From the NCBI GenBank assembly GCA_025060325.1, contig JANXBW010000005.1, forward strand, positions 62,001-126,000: a DNA stretch of 64,000 nt, given 5' to 3'. Positions 8,988 through 17,536 of this stretch are shown here, in pieces. The first letter of the stretch is position 1; every line of letters begins with the position of its first letter. The DNA is from Thermoguttaceae bacterium (GTDB lineage: Bacteria; Planctomycetota; Planctomycetia; Pirellulales; Thermoguttaceae). Position numbers and translations under genes: made by a program. The notes under the pieces are model-generated. The model did not search any database. It was not told the DNA's origin and worked only from the letters and a program-made list of their open reading frames with translations.

Positions 8988-10295
8988 TCACTGGGGGGCG
9001 GACGCTGCGGTCTGTGGCGGATTGGGGCATTCGGCCGGATTAGCCGCCGCAGGCGTGGGCGTACTACCGCCCGCCACACTTTGAGCGCTTGCCTGAAGCC
9101 CCCGGGTCAACGCGGCTGCCCGCTCGCTCATTTCCTTCAATTCTCGCTCCATCTGATCCGCGGTAGCTTTAGGGACGAGGATTGCTTCGCCGGGAGAAAG
9201 CCCACTCAGCACTTCCACCCAAGCTCCGTAGCCGCGTTGGCCTGTTTTAATGAGGCGGCGTTCCACAGCTCCGGTATTTCGGTCCAAGAGAACCTTAACG
9301 AATTCAAGCTGACCGATCCTCTCGATAGCCCCTGAGTGAAGGCATAAATGCCGGCGAACGCCGGCGGGAATAACAAGCCGACCGAACATCCCTTCGAAAA
9401 GCGCAGGATCTTCGGGAAGCTTAACTTTGATCAGAAACGATCGCGTCATTGCTTCCGCTTGAGGCACCTTCTCATCGACAATACCTTCAAACTCCCGCTT
9501 GAGGGAGTCGACGTACACGCGGAGTCGGTCACCCACGTTGACATGAAGTCCCAAGTTTTCCATCACCGCCACTTCCAGCCGCAGTGACCGCGGATCGTAA
9601 ATCGTTAGCAGCGGGACACCCGGCTGGGCAATGTCGCCTTCTTCCGCCAGGCGGTCAACCACGATCCCGTTTTGTGGTGCACGGATGGTCGTGTAATCAA
9701 GTCTTACACGGGCCTCGGCTACCGCCTGCTCGGCTTTGGCGCGATTGGCTTCGGCTGCCCGATACTGACTCTCCAAAGCGTTGAATTCCTGCTGCGAAAT
9801 AGCACCCGGGTTGGTCTCCCGAACTCTCTGTGCCCGCTGGTACTGGTCAAGTGCCTGCGCAAAACTCGCCTTGGCGGCTTCAAGGGCTGCTTCGGCCTGG
9901 CGGAGTTGGGCTTCGAAGGCCTCGCGGTCAAGCTCGATTATGACTTGGCCTGCTTCTACCGGATCCCCGGCCCGGACCGAAATTCGGACAATTCGCGCCA
10001 TGACCCGGGCGGCGACATTGGTCCGCCGCGCCGCCCGAAGGGTTCCCATCGCTTCCTGGAAAAAAGGCTTTTCGCGGACCTCCACCGGCACCAGGGCATA
10101 CTGACTCAAGTCCACGGTGGGGATTGCAGCCTCTGCCGTCGCTTCCGGGGAGATTTTGGGAGTAAACACCCCAGCGAACCAGGCCATGGCGACTGCGAGA
10201 ACGATGATCCCTCCAATGACAAGGAGAGGGCGAGCTACCCCGCCAGCCCTGCGGGCTGGGAAAAGCTTCATCTTTCCCCCACAAAGACTCCCCAT
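8988..10295 (-). CDS. RND efflux periplasmic adaptor (membrane fusion protein)
   Basis: A 435-residue HlyD/AcrA-type adaptor that bridges the inner-membrane pump and the outer-membrane channel. One N-terminal membrane helix (about residues 20-38: LLVIGGIIVLAVAMAWFAG) is followed by a lipoyl/barrel-sandwich half (VRAGDPVEAGQVIIELD), an alpha-helical hairpin rich in Ala/Gln/Glu (EAQLRQAEAALEAAKASF and the EANRAKAEQAV return helix), the second lipoyl half (TTIRAPQNGIVVDRL.EEGD), beta-barrel and membrane-proximal domains. The frame is open further upstream, but the ATG at 10295 is preferred for its GGGAGGA site 5 bases upstream; ATG 10271 is a weaker choice. The C-terminus is Pro/Ala-rich. It pairs by strand and order with the RND pump; no outer-membrane factor gene is in the window. 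Confidence 0.9.
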   Translation of the reverse strand: MGSLCGGKMKLFPARRAGGVARPLLVIGGIIVLAVAMAWFAGVFTPKISPEATAEAAIPTVDLSQYALVPVEVREKPFFQEAMGTLRAARRTNVAARVMARIVRISVRAGDPVEAGQVIIELDREAFEAQLRQAEAALEAAKASFAQALDQYQRAQRVRETNPGAISQQEFNALESQYRAAEANRAKAEQAVAEARVRLDYTTIRAPQNGIVVDRLAEEGDIAQPGVPLLTIYDPRSLRLEVAVMENLGLHVNVGDRLRVYVDSLKREFEGIVDEKVPQAEAMTRSFLIKVKLPEDPALFEGMFGRLVIPAGVRRHLCLHSGAIERIGQLEFVKVLLDRNTGAVERRLIKTGQRGYGAWVEVLSGLSPGEAILVPKATADQMERELKEMSERAAALTRGLQASAQSVAGGSTPTPAAANPAECPNPPQTAASAPQ

Positions 10296-10695
10296 CGTAG
10301 TCCTCCCTTGCCGAAAACTTTTCGTGTGATCTCCCATGTTCAACTCGTATGAGGCTGCCAAGGACTTTTTCCGTCTTGCTCCGAGCAATCTGATGTCTTG
10401 CCAAGCAAGTTGCAAGGCGGTGCGAACCAAGTGCTTCTGTAGATTGTTCTCGGGGGTAAAGGTGAAGTGTATCCCCCTTTGCCGCAGGCGGAAAATCATT
10501 GTCCAACGCAAGAGCTGGCTTTCCTCCCAGGGAGCCAAGCCTTCCGAGGGTTGCCGTTTGGGAAAGCCGTCCTGGGGGCATCTAACCTGATCTTTTCAGC
10601 CGCAGCACCACGTCCCCGGATGCTCTACCTGCGGCACCCATCCGCTGAAGACGACCAGTCTTTGAGCACGAGCTGGGCTGGTGCCCTCCTCTCCC
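10296..10695. other. Gene-free spacer
   Basis: Apart from an in-frame upstream extension of the adaptor that lacks coding character, nothing is recognised here. The segment separates the adaptor gene from the bd-like oxidase genes. Confidence 0.5.
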
Positions 10696-11853
10696 CTAAT
10701 TTGCCTCTCTGGTTGTGGTCATTAGATTCCGCAGTACTTGCACGATCATCCAACTCACGACAGCTATTCCCATGATGAGCGTCACCACGAACAGCAGGAA
10801 TGGACTCCATTGGAAAGCGACCGGTCGCCCCCAAAATTCGTACCGGTTGGACAGCTGCAGAGTGAAGAGATCGGCCCAAATTCGCAGAAAGCCCACACAA
10901 ACCAAGTAAACAATGTGGAGGCCGACACACATCACCACGGTTTTCGGCGAAAGCGGTGCCTGCCGCCCAGAAGCGTTGAGGAGTACGCTTCCAATTGCGA
11001 TGGGGATTAGCACTGCTACCAAGCCGGGGACGACCCCAGGTAGTTGACCTACAACCGCGGAGATTTGAGCCCCCGAACTCTGGCCTAAATGGTAAAGATA
11101 GCCTAGTCCGAACACTAAAGCCCCGACAAACCCCGGCAAATAAATTCGCGAGGCCAACCGAGCGGCCAAACGCCTGTCTTCAACCGTTGCGCTCGGCCTA
11201 AAGATAGAGGCGTCTAAGACCATCCAGCATGCAGTTGTTTGCAGGGCCAGTGAGAAGATAAACAACCACCGCGGCCAAAACACTGGATCGTCTATGTTGA
11301 CAGTAAGTCCCGTTGCTGCTCCGGCCACTTGGGCCCGCTCCCAAAGGGTCTCCCAACGTTCCAAACGGAAAGTGAAGCTAAATCCATTTGCAAACAAAAA
11401 GCCGATAGCAACAAACAAGCATCCGGCGATTATCCCGACTGCCAATCGCCACGGAGCTATCGGCTTGTCGACGGGTATACCGTCCCAACCGTAAAGATAA
11501 ACACCGTAGTAGGCCGGTATCAAAAGCGCAATAATGGCCAGCCAAAACCAACCAACCAGTATTGTGGCCGAATAAACGACCGGGCCGAACCCAGCCTGGA
11601 GAAAAAGGAGTGGCACGATCCCCAAATTGACCCCAAGAGCCACAATGACGGGCATTTGCAGCATGAGCCGGCGAGAAATTTGTCGCAGGCTAAGGTTTTG
11701 CGATCGCGCCATCAGGACCGCCAAGGGGATCCCGGCATACCAGAGTCCCATAAAGGCGGCATGGAGGGCAAAGCCCAGTGTCCTTAGGGCGATTATCATC
11801 CACTGGGGAACACCGTATTGCACCGGAAAACTGTTGTCGACAAATCCCAGCAT
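10696..11853 (-). CDS. Cytochrome bd-like oxidase second membrane subunit (CydA'-like)
   Basis: A 385-residue integral membrane protein with about nine predicted helices. Its first helix carries FALHAAFMGLWYAGIPLA with His31, a layout like the first helix of CydA (where the His binds haem b595) and like the first helix of the protein encoded just upstream. It does not look like a standard CydB. It lies 54 bp downstream of the bd-like subunit with the cytochrome c domain, on the same strand, so the two are probably co-translated partners. The overall picture is a CydA/CydA'-type pair in the bd superfamily. The start ATG at 11853 has only a weak ribosome-binding site. Assignment rests on topology, the His motif and the partner; confidence in the exact subfamily is modest. 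Confidence 0.65.
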   Translation of the reverse strand: MLGFVDNSFPVQYGVPQWMIIALRTLGFALHAAFMGLWYAGIPLAVLMARSQNLSLRQISRRLMLQMPVIVALGVNLGIVPLLFLQAGFGPVVYSATILVGWFWLAIIALLIPAYYGVYLYGWDGIPVDKPIAPWRLAVGIIAGCLFVAIGFLFANGFSFTFRLERWETLWERAQVAGAATGLTVNIDDPVFWPRWLFIFSLALQTTACWMVLDASIFRPSATVEDRRLAARLASRIYLPGFVGALVFGLGYLYHLGQSSGAQISAVVGQLPGVVPGLVAVLIPIAIGSVLLNASGRQAPLSPKTVVMCVGLHIVYLVCVGFLRIWADLFTLQLSNRYEFWGRPVAFQWSPFLLFVVTLIMGIAVVSWMIVQVLRNLMTTTREAN

Positions 11854-11907
11854 CGTCAGGCTCGCTCGTCTTATGAGATACCGCTTAAGCTCAACACGGA
11901 AAACCCT

Positions 11908-13308
11908 TTATGGCTGAAGACTGGCATGTGAGGACACAATGCCCTGTTGGATAGTGGTCTTCGGCCGGGGTGGAGCCAGGGTAGCCAAGTATTCGGCCAG
12001 TAATTCCGCCTCCTCTTCCCGCCCGCACCAGGGCGGCATGTAAAAATACGGATCATTGAGATTGAGGATAAGCTCCTTAAGCTTCTCCTTATCCATCCCG
12101 CGAATGAGGGGAGCCACGGCCGAATAGCCAAATCGCTCGGCATGGCAGTCGTTGCAATGATACAGGAAGAGAAGCCTGCCAATCTCTACCCGCTCCTCGG
12201 GCGCAAGTTCCCGAAGTTTGACATAGTCCACCCTGCCTTGCTCCACTAGCGCAGGAAAGCGATTTTGGAGATATGCTTTCGTCCACAAACCGGACTCGAT
12301 ATAACCCTGTTCCCGAAGTCGTCCCACCTCCTGGACAAATACCTGGTTACCCAGAACCACATCGTAAACGACATAGGGCTTGCGAATTGCCTCACGAATG
12401 AATTCGGCTAAGCTGAACGCGGCAAGTCCCATCAGAAAGAGGATGGCCGCAAATCCCGGACTAAGCCACTGAGGAAACCGAATAGGCCCGAGCCACGCAA
12501 AAAGAACTACCATTGTCGTTAGGGCAACAAAAAGCGCGGCAAATACGGTAATTACTGGGGCCGACTGAATCACCGCCTTGGCCGCTTCGGGCAAGACAAA
12601 GAATCCCCAACCCACTCCAAGACCGACTAAAGCTACCCCCAGGCCCACCGGGAGCGCGGACCGAGTTTGCACAAGCATGCGAAGCCGTGTGTCGGCCAAA
12701 AAGATCGATGCATGAAGGTAAACGTAAAGCGACGCCAGCAGAAAAGCCCCACCCGTCCGGGCAACTACCTGGGGCCAAAACTGAGGATTCAAAAACCCGT
12801 CCCAGAAACTGCCCGTCTGAGGCCAACTCCCCGGGTGAAGCATAAAGGAAGTAATTCCCGTAATGAGCACCAAGCTGACCCAAGCTGCCCAGGCATAAAT
12901 CCAACCTAAGGCTTGGTGAAGCCAGGCGGGGATGCGATTCCAGCAGTAGAGAAACAGGAAAGCTGAAGTTAGTTCCATAACAAAAAAGACCCACTCGGTC
13001 GCCCAGCCAAAAACGAAAACCTGGATCAAAAGTGCGGTGGCCAGCGGGCTGGCAAGGCCAATGGTCCACCAGATTCCCACCCCGGTGATGGCGCCGAAGA
13101 CAACCGTTATCAGAATAAAAAACCGGGCATGCCGGCGGAGATATTCCAGGTATTCCCGGTCCTGTGAGCGATAAGCGTAGGTAACTTCCCGAGCAAGAAA
13201 GAAACCGCCACCCACCGCATAATGAGCCACAAGGACGTGCAAGGTGGCAATCACAGCAATAAGCATGGGGCCAGTTAGCCCCGGAACATACCACCAAGGA
13301 AAATGCAT
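11908..13308 (-). CDS. Cytochrome bd-like oxidase subunit I with C-terminal cytochrome c domain
   Basis: A 466-residue membrane protein of the CydA superfamily (PF01654-like). Helix 1 has ATLHVLVAH: His24 aligns with E. coli CydA His19, the b595 ligand. A later helix has two glutamates (E106 and E113, in ATEWVFFVMEL) resembling the E99/E107 pair near haem d/b595. The position matching CydA His186 (b558 ligand) is not His (QVVARTGGAF), and no Q-loop-like insert is evident. After the last helix (ending near residue 310) a soluble tail holds CNDCH at 385-389 and YMPPW, the covalent haem c site and probable Met ligand. The likely role is dioxygen reduction with electrons from a c-type carrier. 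The ATG at 13308 follows a G-rich site. It forms an operon with the downstream CydA'-like gene. Confidence 0.8.
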   Translation of the reverse strand: MHFPWWYVPGLTGPMLIAVIATLHVLVAHYAVGGGFFLAREVTYAYRSQDREYLEYLRRHARFFILITVVFGAITGVGIWWTIGLASPLATALLIQVFVFGWATEWVFFVMELTSAFLFLYCWNRIPAWLHQALGWIYAWAAWVSLVLITGITSFMLHPGSWPQTGSFWDGFLNPQFWPQVVARTGGAFLLASLYVYLHASIFLADTRLRMLVQTRSALPVGLGVALVGLGVGWGFFVLPEAAKAVIQSAPVITVFAALFVALTTMVVLFAWLGPIRFPQWLSPGFAAILFLMGLAAFSLAEFIREAIRKPYVVYDVVLGNQVFVQEVGRLREQGYIESGLWTKAYLQNRFPALVEQGRVDYVKLRELAPEERVEIGRLLFLYHCNDCHAERFGYSAVAPLIRGMDKEKLKELILNLNDPYFYMPPWCGREEEAELLAEYLATLAPPRPKTTIQQGIVSSHASLQP

Positions 13309-14498
13309 CGTCGACCCCCCAAAGGGACTCTGCCGTAAAACCGAGGGAGTTTACCACCAGCTGAGCGCTAAAGTTGCCAAGCCTTCATTTCGGTCAAGAA
13401 GTCGGCCCACCCGAGCTGCCCGCCATGGTCATTCGGGAACAGTTGGACATGCCGGTTAATGTCGCCAAGACCGGCGCCTACTCGACGGGTAGACACCCCG
13501 GCTTCAGACAACCGCCGGTAGGAGTTCAACCGCACCTTCTTGACGGATGAATGCCGACCAGCTCCCCCACCCCATTTTCGCCGAAACTTTTGGACATAAA
13601 TTGTAATCCGTCCAGACCGCCGGAGAAAGTCCGCCGTCTTTGCGCTCGAGATTCTACTGCATCTGGGAGATGGGCGCGGCAGTTAGGGGATGAGCGCGGC
13701 CTAGGCGGTCGGAAAATGGGCTTGGACCGGGCGGTAGCTCGTTTTCAGCTAAACGGGGCTTCTTAATCACTGGGTAACGGAAGGTTGCCTTTAAACTTGG
13801 AGGCAACCCTCGGGAGGGGGCGATGTTAACAGCGGCTTACAAGGGCCAACGGCGGCGCAATCACCCGTTTAGAAAGGTGTGGTGGTGTATTTCTTGATCC
13901 CAGCCTGATGCACGGGCCTGCGGAATGCCCGGCGCCAAACGCGGGCTGAGGCACAAAGTTCCGGACCGGTGCTTGGATCCATCTTTAGGGGCTAGGTAAT
14001 GTTTTCAGTGTGGGTGATCCGCCTTGGTCGTTTATCCAAGCCGTCTCGCTTTTATTTTGCCCTATTTTTTGTTGCGATGCGTTCCGGCCGGTGTGGGATT
14101 TGCAAGTCGGGAGTTCGCTGTGCCCGATTCGTGAAGTTAAGGGGCAAACCCCTTAGGATGTTCACTTGGCGCGCTGTGCATAGGTCGCGGTCTCGAGGCA
14201 AAGTCGTCCACAAAAAGAATCCCTCGCATGCTTACCACGCGAGGCCACCCTGGGAAAGAAATGCAGCCCAAGATTCCTTTTCGTGTAACGCTCGACTGAG
14301 AAGGCGGTCTTCAGGTGGGCACCTTGCTTCCCGGTTTTCCTTGGGGTGGAGCGGGAAAAGGTTAGGCTCTCCGCAGTGGAATAAAAAGCCCAAAGTAGCT
14401 CGATTGTTCAATTTAGTCAGCTGTGGGCATTTCAATGGCGGGAAACCCGGCCGAAGGGCTTTACCGGTTTTTCTCGAGAGACCTGTGGGGGCCACTGC
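13309..14498. other. 1.2-kb gene-poor spacer
   Basis: A 167-codon plus-strand frame at 13999-14502 ends in a GTGA overlap with the next gene, but its Arg/Ser/Lys-rich composition and lack of any domain argue against it. Nothing else recognisable is seen. Confidence 0.45.
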
Positions 14499-15872
14499 GT
14501 GAGTAATCTGCCTGAGCTGACAAATCCTTTTGCCGTTTGTCCCGGTGTTCCTTTACCGCGTTTTGCCCACGTTTGGAAAAACGCACTTCGCATTGTGGAT
14601 AAATCCCTGCTTAGGGAGTGGCTTAATAGGTTTCGCAGCGGCAAGGTCGGTGGAGCGGTGATAGGTGCCGGGTGGATGGGCACCGTGGTGGCTGCCCGCT
14701 ATGCCGCCCTGGGAATACCGGTCTGTCTTGTCGACACAAACAAGGACGCATGCCAACAGGCTCTTGTCCGGATCGGCGGTCTTTTACCGCATTTGGGTGT
14801 TGTTCCAAGTCCACCTAGCTTTGAAAGCCTGGCGAGCCGCATTCGATTTGTAGATGATTTGAGCGACTTGCCGCCGGTACTTTTTGTGGCTGAATTCGTC
14901 ACGGAATCAATCGCACGAAAAAGGCGTGTCTTGGCCGAGCTTGAGGCGGTTCTTCCGCCGGCAACCCCAATAATTAGCGGCAGCTCGGCCATCCCCGTTG
15001 CTTTCCTTGCCGCTTGCCTCAGGCATCCGGAAAGATTAGTCAACTGCCATTTCTTTCATCCGTTGTATCCTTTTGAGGGGCGAAGACCGGCCGAGCTTGT
15101 TGTCAGTGGAAAAACCTTGCCCGATGCGATAGCCGCGGGAATTGTCCATATTCTCTGCCAACGATGCGTCCCAGTTCTTGTCCCAGATGAGCCGGGGTTC
15201 CTTGCAAACAGGTTGTTGTTTGCGTATCTAAGAATGGCCGTTCGCCTTCTTGCATGGGGAGTAAGCCCGGGCAATCTGGAGTCAAGCACCTCGTTTCTCG
15301 GCAATTGGTGGCAGCCCTTGCGGCGGTTGGATGAAATCGGCCTCGACACGGCCCTGCGGGTGGGCCGTCTGATGGCCGAGCCAACCACCGGGGCTGTGCA
15401 CCTGCCAGCACATGACTGGGAACTTCTTGCGGAGTGGGTTGCACGTGGACATACCGGCAGAAAGGTTGGCAGGGGTTTTTACCTTTATGGGGTAGGGCAA
15501 GAGAAGGCTCCGGAACTTATCGCGGACTTCGAAGCCTACTTATGCTTGCGTCGACCTACTAAGCCGGTGACACCAGCTTTCGTCGTGGCCGCCCTCGTCT
15601 TGGCACTAGCTGGGGAGGCTGAAAGCCTACTTACGAAATGGGGTTGGGAGGTCCTCGATGTCGTGGACTTCCTTGCGAGTGGGGGTCTTCGCCTCCCGAG
15701 ATGGACCGGCGGGCTTACCCGTTGGCTTACTTACTTGGAACCGGGCACGGCTCTGCCCCTCTTCCAGCAGGTGATGGAGGAAGGGCTGTGCGAAGAGAAA
15801 GCGGTGCCAAGTTGGGAGAAGTTGCGGGCATCTCGATGGGGCAAAGCGGTCGTTGATCGTCACGGGTGTTAA
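14499..15872 (+). CDS. 3-hydroxyacyl-CoA dehydrogenase family protein
   Basis: A 457-residue protein with an N-terminal NAD-binding Rossmann domain (GAGWMG at 56-61, preceded by a ~48-residue extension) and two C-terminal 3HCDH-like helical segments (DEPGFLANRLLFAYLRMA, then GRKVGRGFYLYG). The catalytic His is visible in CHFFHP; most family members have HFFNP, so the Asn is replaced by His. The enzymes oxidise L-3-hydroxyacyl-CoA to the 3-keto form in beta-oxidation or butyrate-type pathways, but no enoyl-CoA hydratase or thiolase is adjacent, so the acyl substrate is unknown. The GTG at 14499 has a GGGGG-containing site upstream; the long N-terminal extension leaves room for a later start. 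Confidence 0.8.
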   Translation: MSNLPELTNPFAVCPGVPLPRFAHVWKNALRIVDKSLLREWLNRFRSGKVGGAVIGAGWMGTVVAARYAALGIPVCLVDTNKDACQQALVRIGGLLPHLGVVPSPPSFESLASRIRFVDDLSDLPPVLFVAEFVTESIARKRRVLAELEAVLPPATPIISGSSAIPVAFLAACLRHPERLVNCHFFHPLYPFEGRRPAELVVSGKTLPDAIAAGIVHILCQRCVPVLVPDEPGFLANRLLFAYLRMAVRLLAWGVSPGNLESSTSFLGNWWQPLRRLDEIGLDTALRVGRLMAEPTTGAVHLPAHDWELLAEWVARGHTGRKVGRGFYLYGVGQEKAPELIADFEAYLCLRRPTKPVTPAFVVAALVLALAGEAESLLTKWGWEVLDVVDFLASGGLRLPRWTGGLTRWLTYLEPGTALPLFQQVMEEGLCEEKAVPSWEKLRASRWGKAVVDRHGC

Positions 15873-15954
15873 TAGATTAGAGGATCTTTAGGAGCTTGCC
15901 TTTCTCCGGCCGGATTGCCGAATTGAAGTGGTGCGCTCAACCTGAGTCGCGCTT

Positions 15955-15973
15955 GACAGATTGCCCTTCTGTC
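15955..15973. terminator. Hairpin in convergent intergenic region
   Basis: Perfect 6-bp arms GACAGA / TCTGTC with a 7-base loop, lying between the convergent 3-hydroxyacyl-CoA dehydrogenase gene and the sigma factor gene. There is only a weak T-rich tail, so terminator activity is a guess from position. Confidence 0.3.
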
Positions 15974-16055
15974 GATTAATTCCAGACGGGGCCCGGGGTA
16001 AGCCAGGAGCTCGCGCCCGAGTTGCTTGCTCGGCCGGGAGTAGGAGAGAGGCAGG

Positions 16056-16838
16056 CTAGTCAGCCAGCTCGGCTTTTCGCTTGGCTAGCTGCTCCTGGAG
16101 ACGCTGAACAATAGCGCTATGCATTTGGCTTACGCGGCTTTCGGAAAGATCAAGGGTTGCCCCAATTTCTTTCATCGTGAGTTCTTCATAATAGTAGAGG
16201 ATGATGATCAGGCGCTCATTACGGCTTAGCCCCTTGGTAATGAGCCGCATTAGATCCGCTTGCTCGAGCCGCTTGGTAGGATTTTCCCCCTTTTTGTCCT
16301 CCAAGATGTCAATTTCGCGGACATCTTTGTAGCTATCAGTTTCGTACCATTTCTTGTTGAGGCTGATTAAGTTGACGGTGTTGGCCTCGGACATCAGCTT
16401 TTCCAATTCGTCCACGCTGATGCCCAAGTGCTCTGCCAATTCAGTTTCGGTAGGTTGCCGGCCCAATTTGGCCTCTAGCGTCTGAATGGCCTCGTTCAGT
16501 TTGCTTGCTTTGGAGCGCACCAGCCGGGGGACCCAGTCCATCGTGCGAAGTTCGTCAAGCATCGCCCCCCGGATCCGCGGTACACAATAGGTTTCAAACT
16601 TCACCCCGCGGTCGAGGTCGAAAGCCTCGATGGCATCAATGAGGCCGAAAACCCCTGCCGAGATCAAATCGTCAAGGTCCACCCCCTCAGGAAGTCGGGA
16701 CCAAATTCGCTCGCCGTTATATCGGACAAGCGGCATGTAAATTTCCACAAGCTTATTGCGAAGTTCGATGTTGGAGGGATCTTTCTTGTATTCGCGCCAG
16801 AGCTGTTCGATTTCCTCAGGTGCAAGGGTGGTAACCAT
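16056..16838 (-). CDS. fliA: FliA/WhiG-type sigma factor (sigma-28 family)
   Basis: A 260-residue alternative sigma factor with region 2 (DLISAGVFGLIDAIEAFD, then FETYCVPRIRGAMLDELR), region 3 (EAKLGRQPTETELAEHLGIS) and region 4 helix-turn-helix (MKEIGATLDLSESRVSQMH). The FETYC..RIRGAMLDELR string and the overall length are hallmarks of the flagellar FliA/WhiG group, which directs core RNA polymerase to late flagellar and chemotaxis promoters. The ATG at 16838 is chosen for its AGGGAGGA site 4-5 bases upstream; a longer frame to 16895 lacks support. It closes a minus-strand run flhA, flhF, flhG-like and fliA, the order known from many flagellated bacteria. No anti-sigma factor FlgM is seen in the window. 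Confidence 0.92.
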   Translation of the reverse strand: MVTTLAPEEIEQLWREYKKDPSNIELRNKLVEIYMPLVRYNGERIWSRLPEGVDLDDLISAGVFGLIDAIEAFDLDRGVKFETYCVPRIRGAMLDELRTMDWVPRLVRSKASKLNEAIQTLEAKLGRQPTETELAEHLGISVDELEKLMSEANTVNLISLNKKWYETDSYKDVREIDILEDKKGENPTKRLEQADLMRLITKGLSRNERLIIILYYYEELTMKEIGATLDLSESRVSQMHSAIVQRLQEQLAKRKAELAD

Positions 16839-17071
16839 CGAATCCTCCCTGAATTTCCACTCCATCAATTTCCGACAATGGTTATGAGGAAGCACCCGAG
16901 TCGTACGCTAGTGTTCGCATCCTGCAGGCCGGGCCGCGTGGGGCTTTAAAGTTAGCCATCTGGTGCAAGCCACACAGTCGTTGTTGTAAAGGGGATCAAT
17001 AACTCCCCGTGGCACGCTGCGGCTATCGCTTTTGTCAACAATATCACCTTGGTCGGAGGGCCGGTCGGGGT

Positions 17072-17257
17072 TTAGCCGGGCAAGCGGCAGATTTCCTCAG
17101 CCAGCACGCCGACCACATAGCCGACGGCGGCAAGCGCAATCAAATGCAGCCAGGCGCATAAAAGTACACTTTCCTCTGGTGCGCCCTCCAACATGCCGGC
17201 AGCAACGGAGGCTGCACTTCCCAGAGGTCCAAGTGTAAGGGCAAAAATCCGCGCCAC
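17072..17257 (-). CDS. Small membrane protein between flhG-like and fliA genes
   Basis: A 61-residue frame opening with GTG at 17257, with GAGG 6 bases upstream. Residues ~32-52 (LLCAWLHLIALAAVGYVVGVL) form a plausible single membrane helix followed by a short charged tail. I do not recognise the family. Support is the ribosome-binding site, the coherent hydrophobic segment and its place in the flagellar gene run; the frame also stays open some 20 codons further upstream. It could be a chance frame. Confidence 0.4.
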   Translation of the reverse strand: MARIFALTLGPLGSAASVAAGMLEGAPEESVLLCAWLHLIALAAVGYVVGVLAEEICRLPG

Positions 17258-17536
17258 TTGATGCCTCGGCGAAAGCCAAATCCTATCCCGAAGACCAAGG
17301 CCAAAATGTCCCCTACTTCATGTGATCGGCAGCCGACGGACTAACGTTAACTTTTTCTGCGGAGACGGCACAACGCCTAGCAGAGGAGATACCGCTCCGT
17401 TCGGTACTCTGCGGTAAATTCCGCGTGGGCTGACCGGCGCTTGCGTCGTACCCCGGCTTAAGTCAAAGACATGACCGGGCCTTATTTGCGCGACGAGCTA
17501 TTCACCCGGTCAACAATCCAAAAGTTATCACCCACG

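Noticed and set aside
13999-14502. 167-codon plus-strand frame ending in a GTGA overlap with the next gene
   Set aside because: The overlap looks like translational coupling, but composition is Arg/Ser/Lys-rich with no domain, and no ribosome-binding site was seen.
17027-17040. TTGACA on the minus strand upstream of fliA
   Set aside because: No acceptable -10 hexamer at 16-18 bases spacing.
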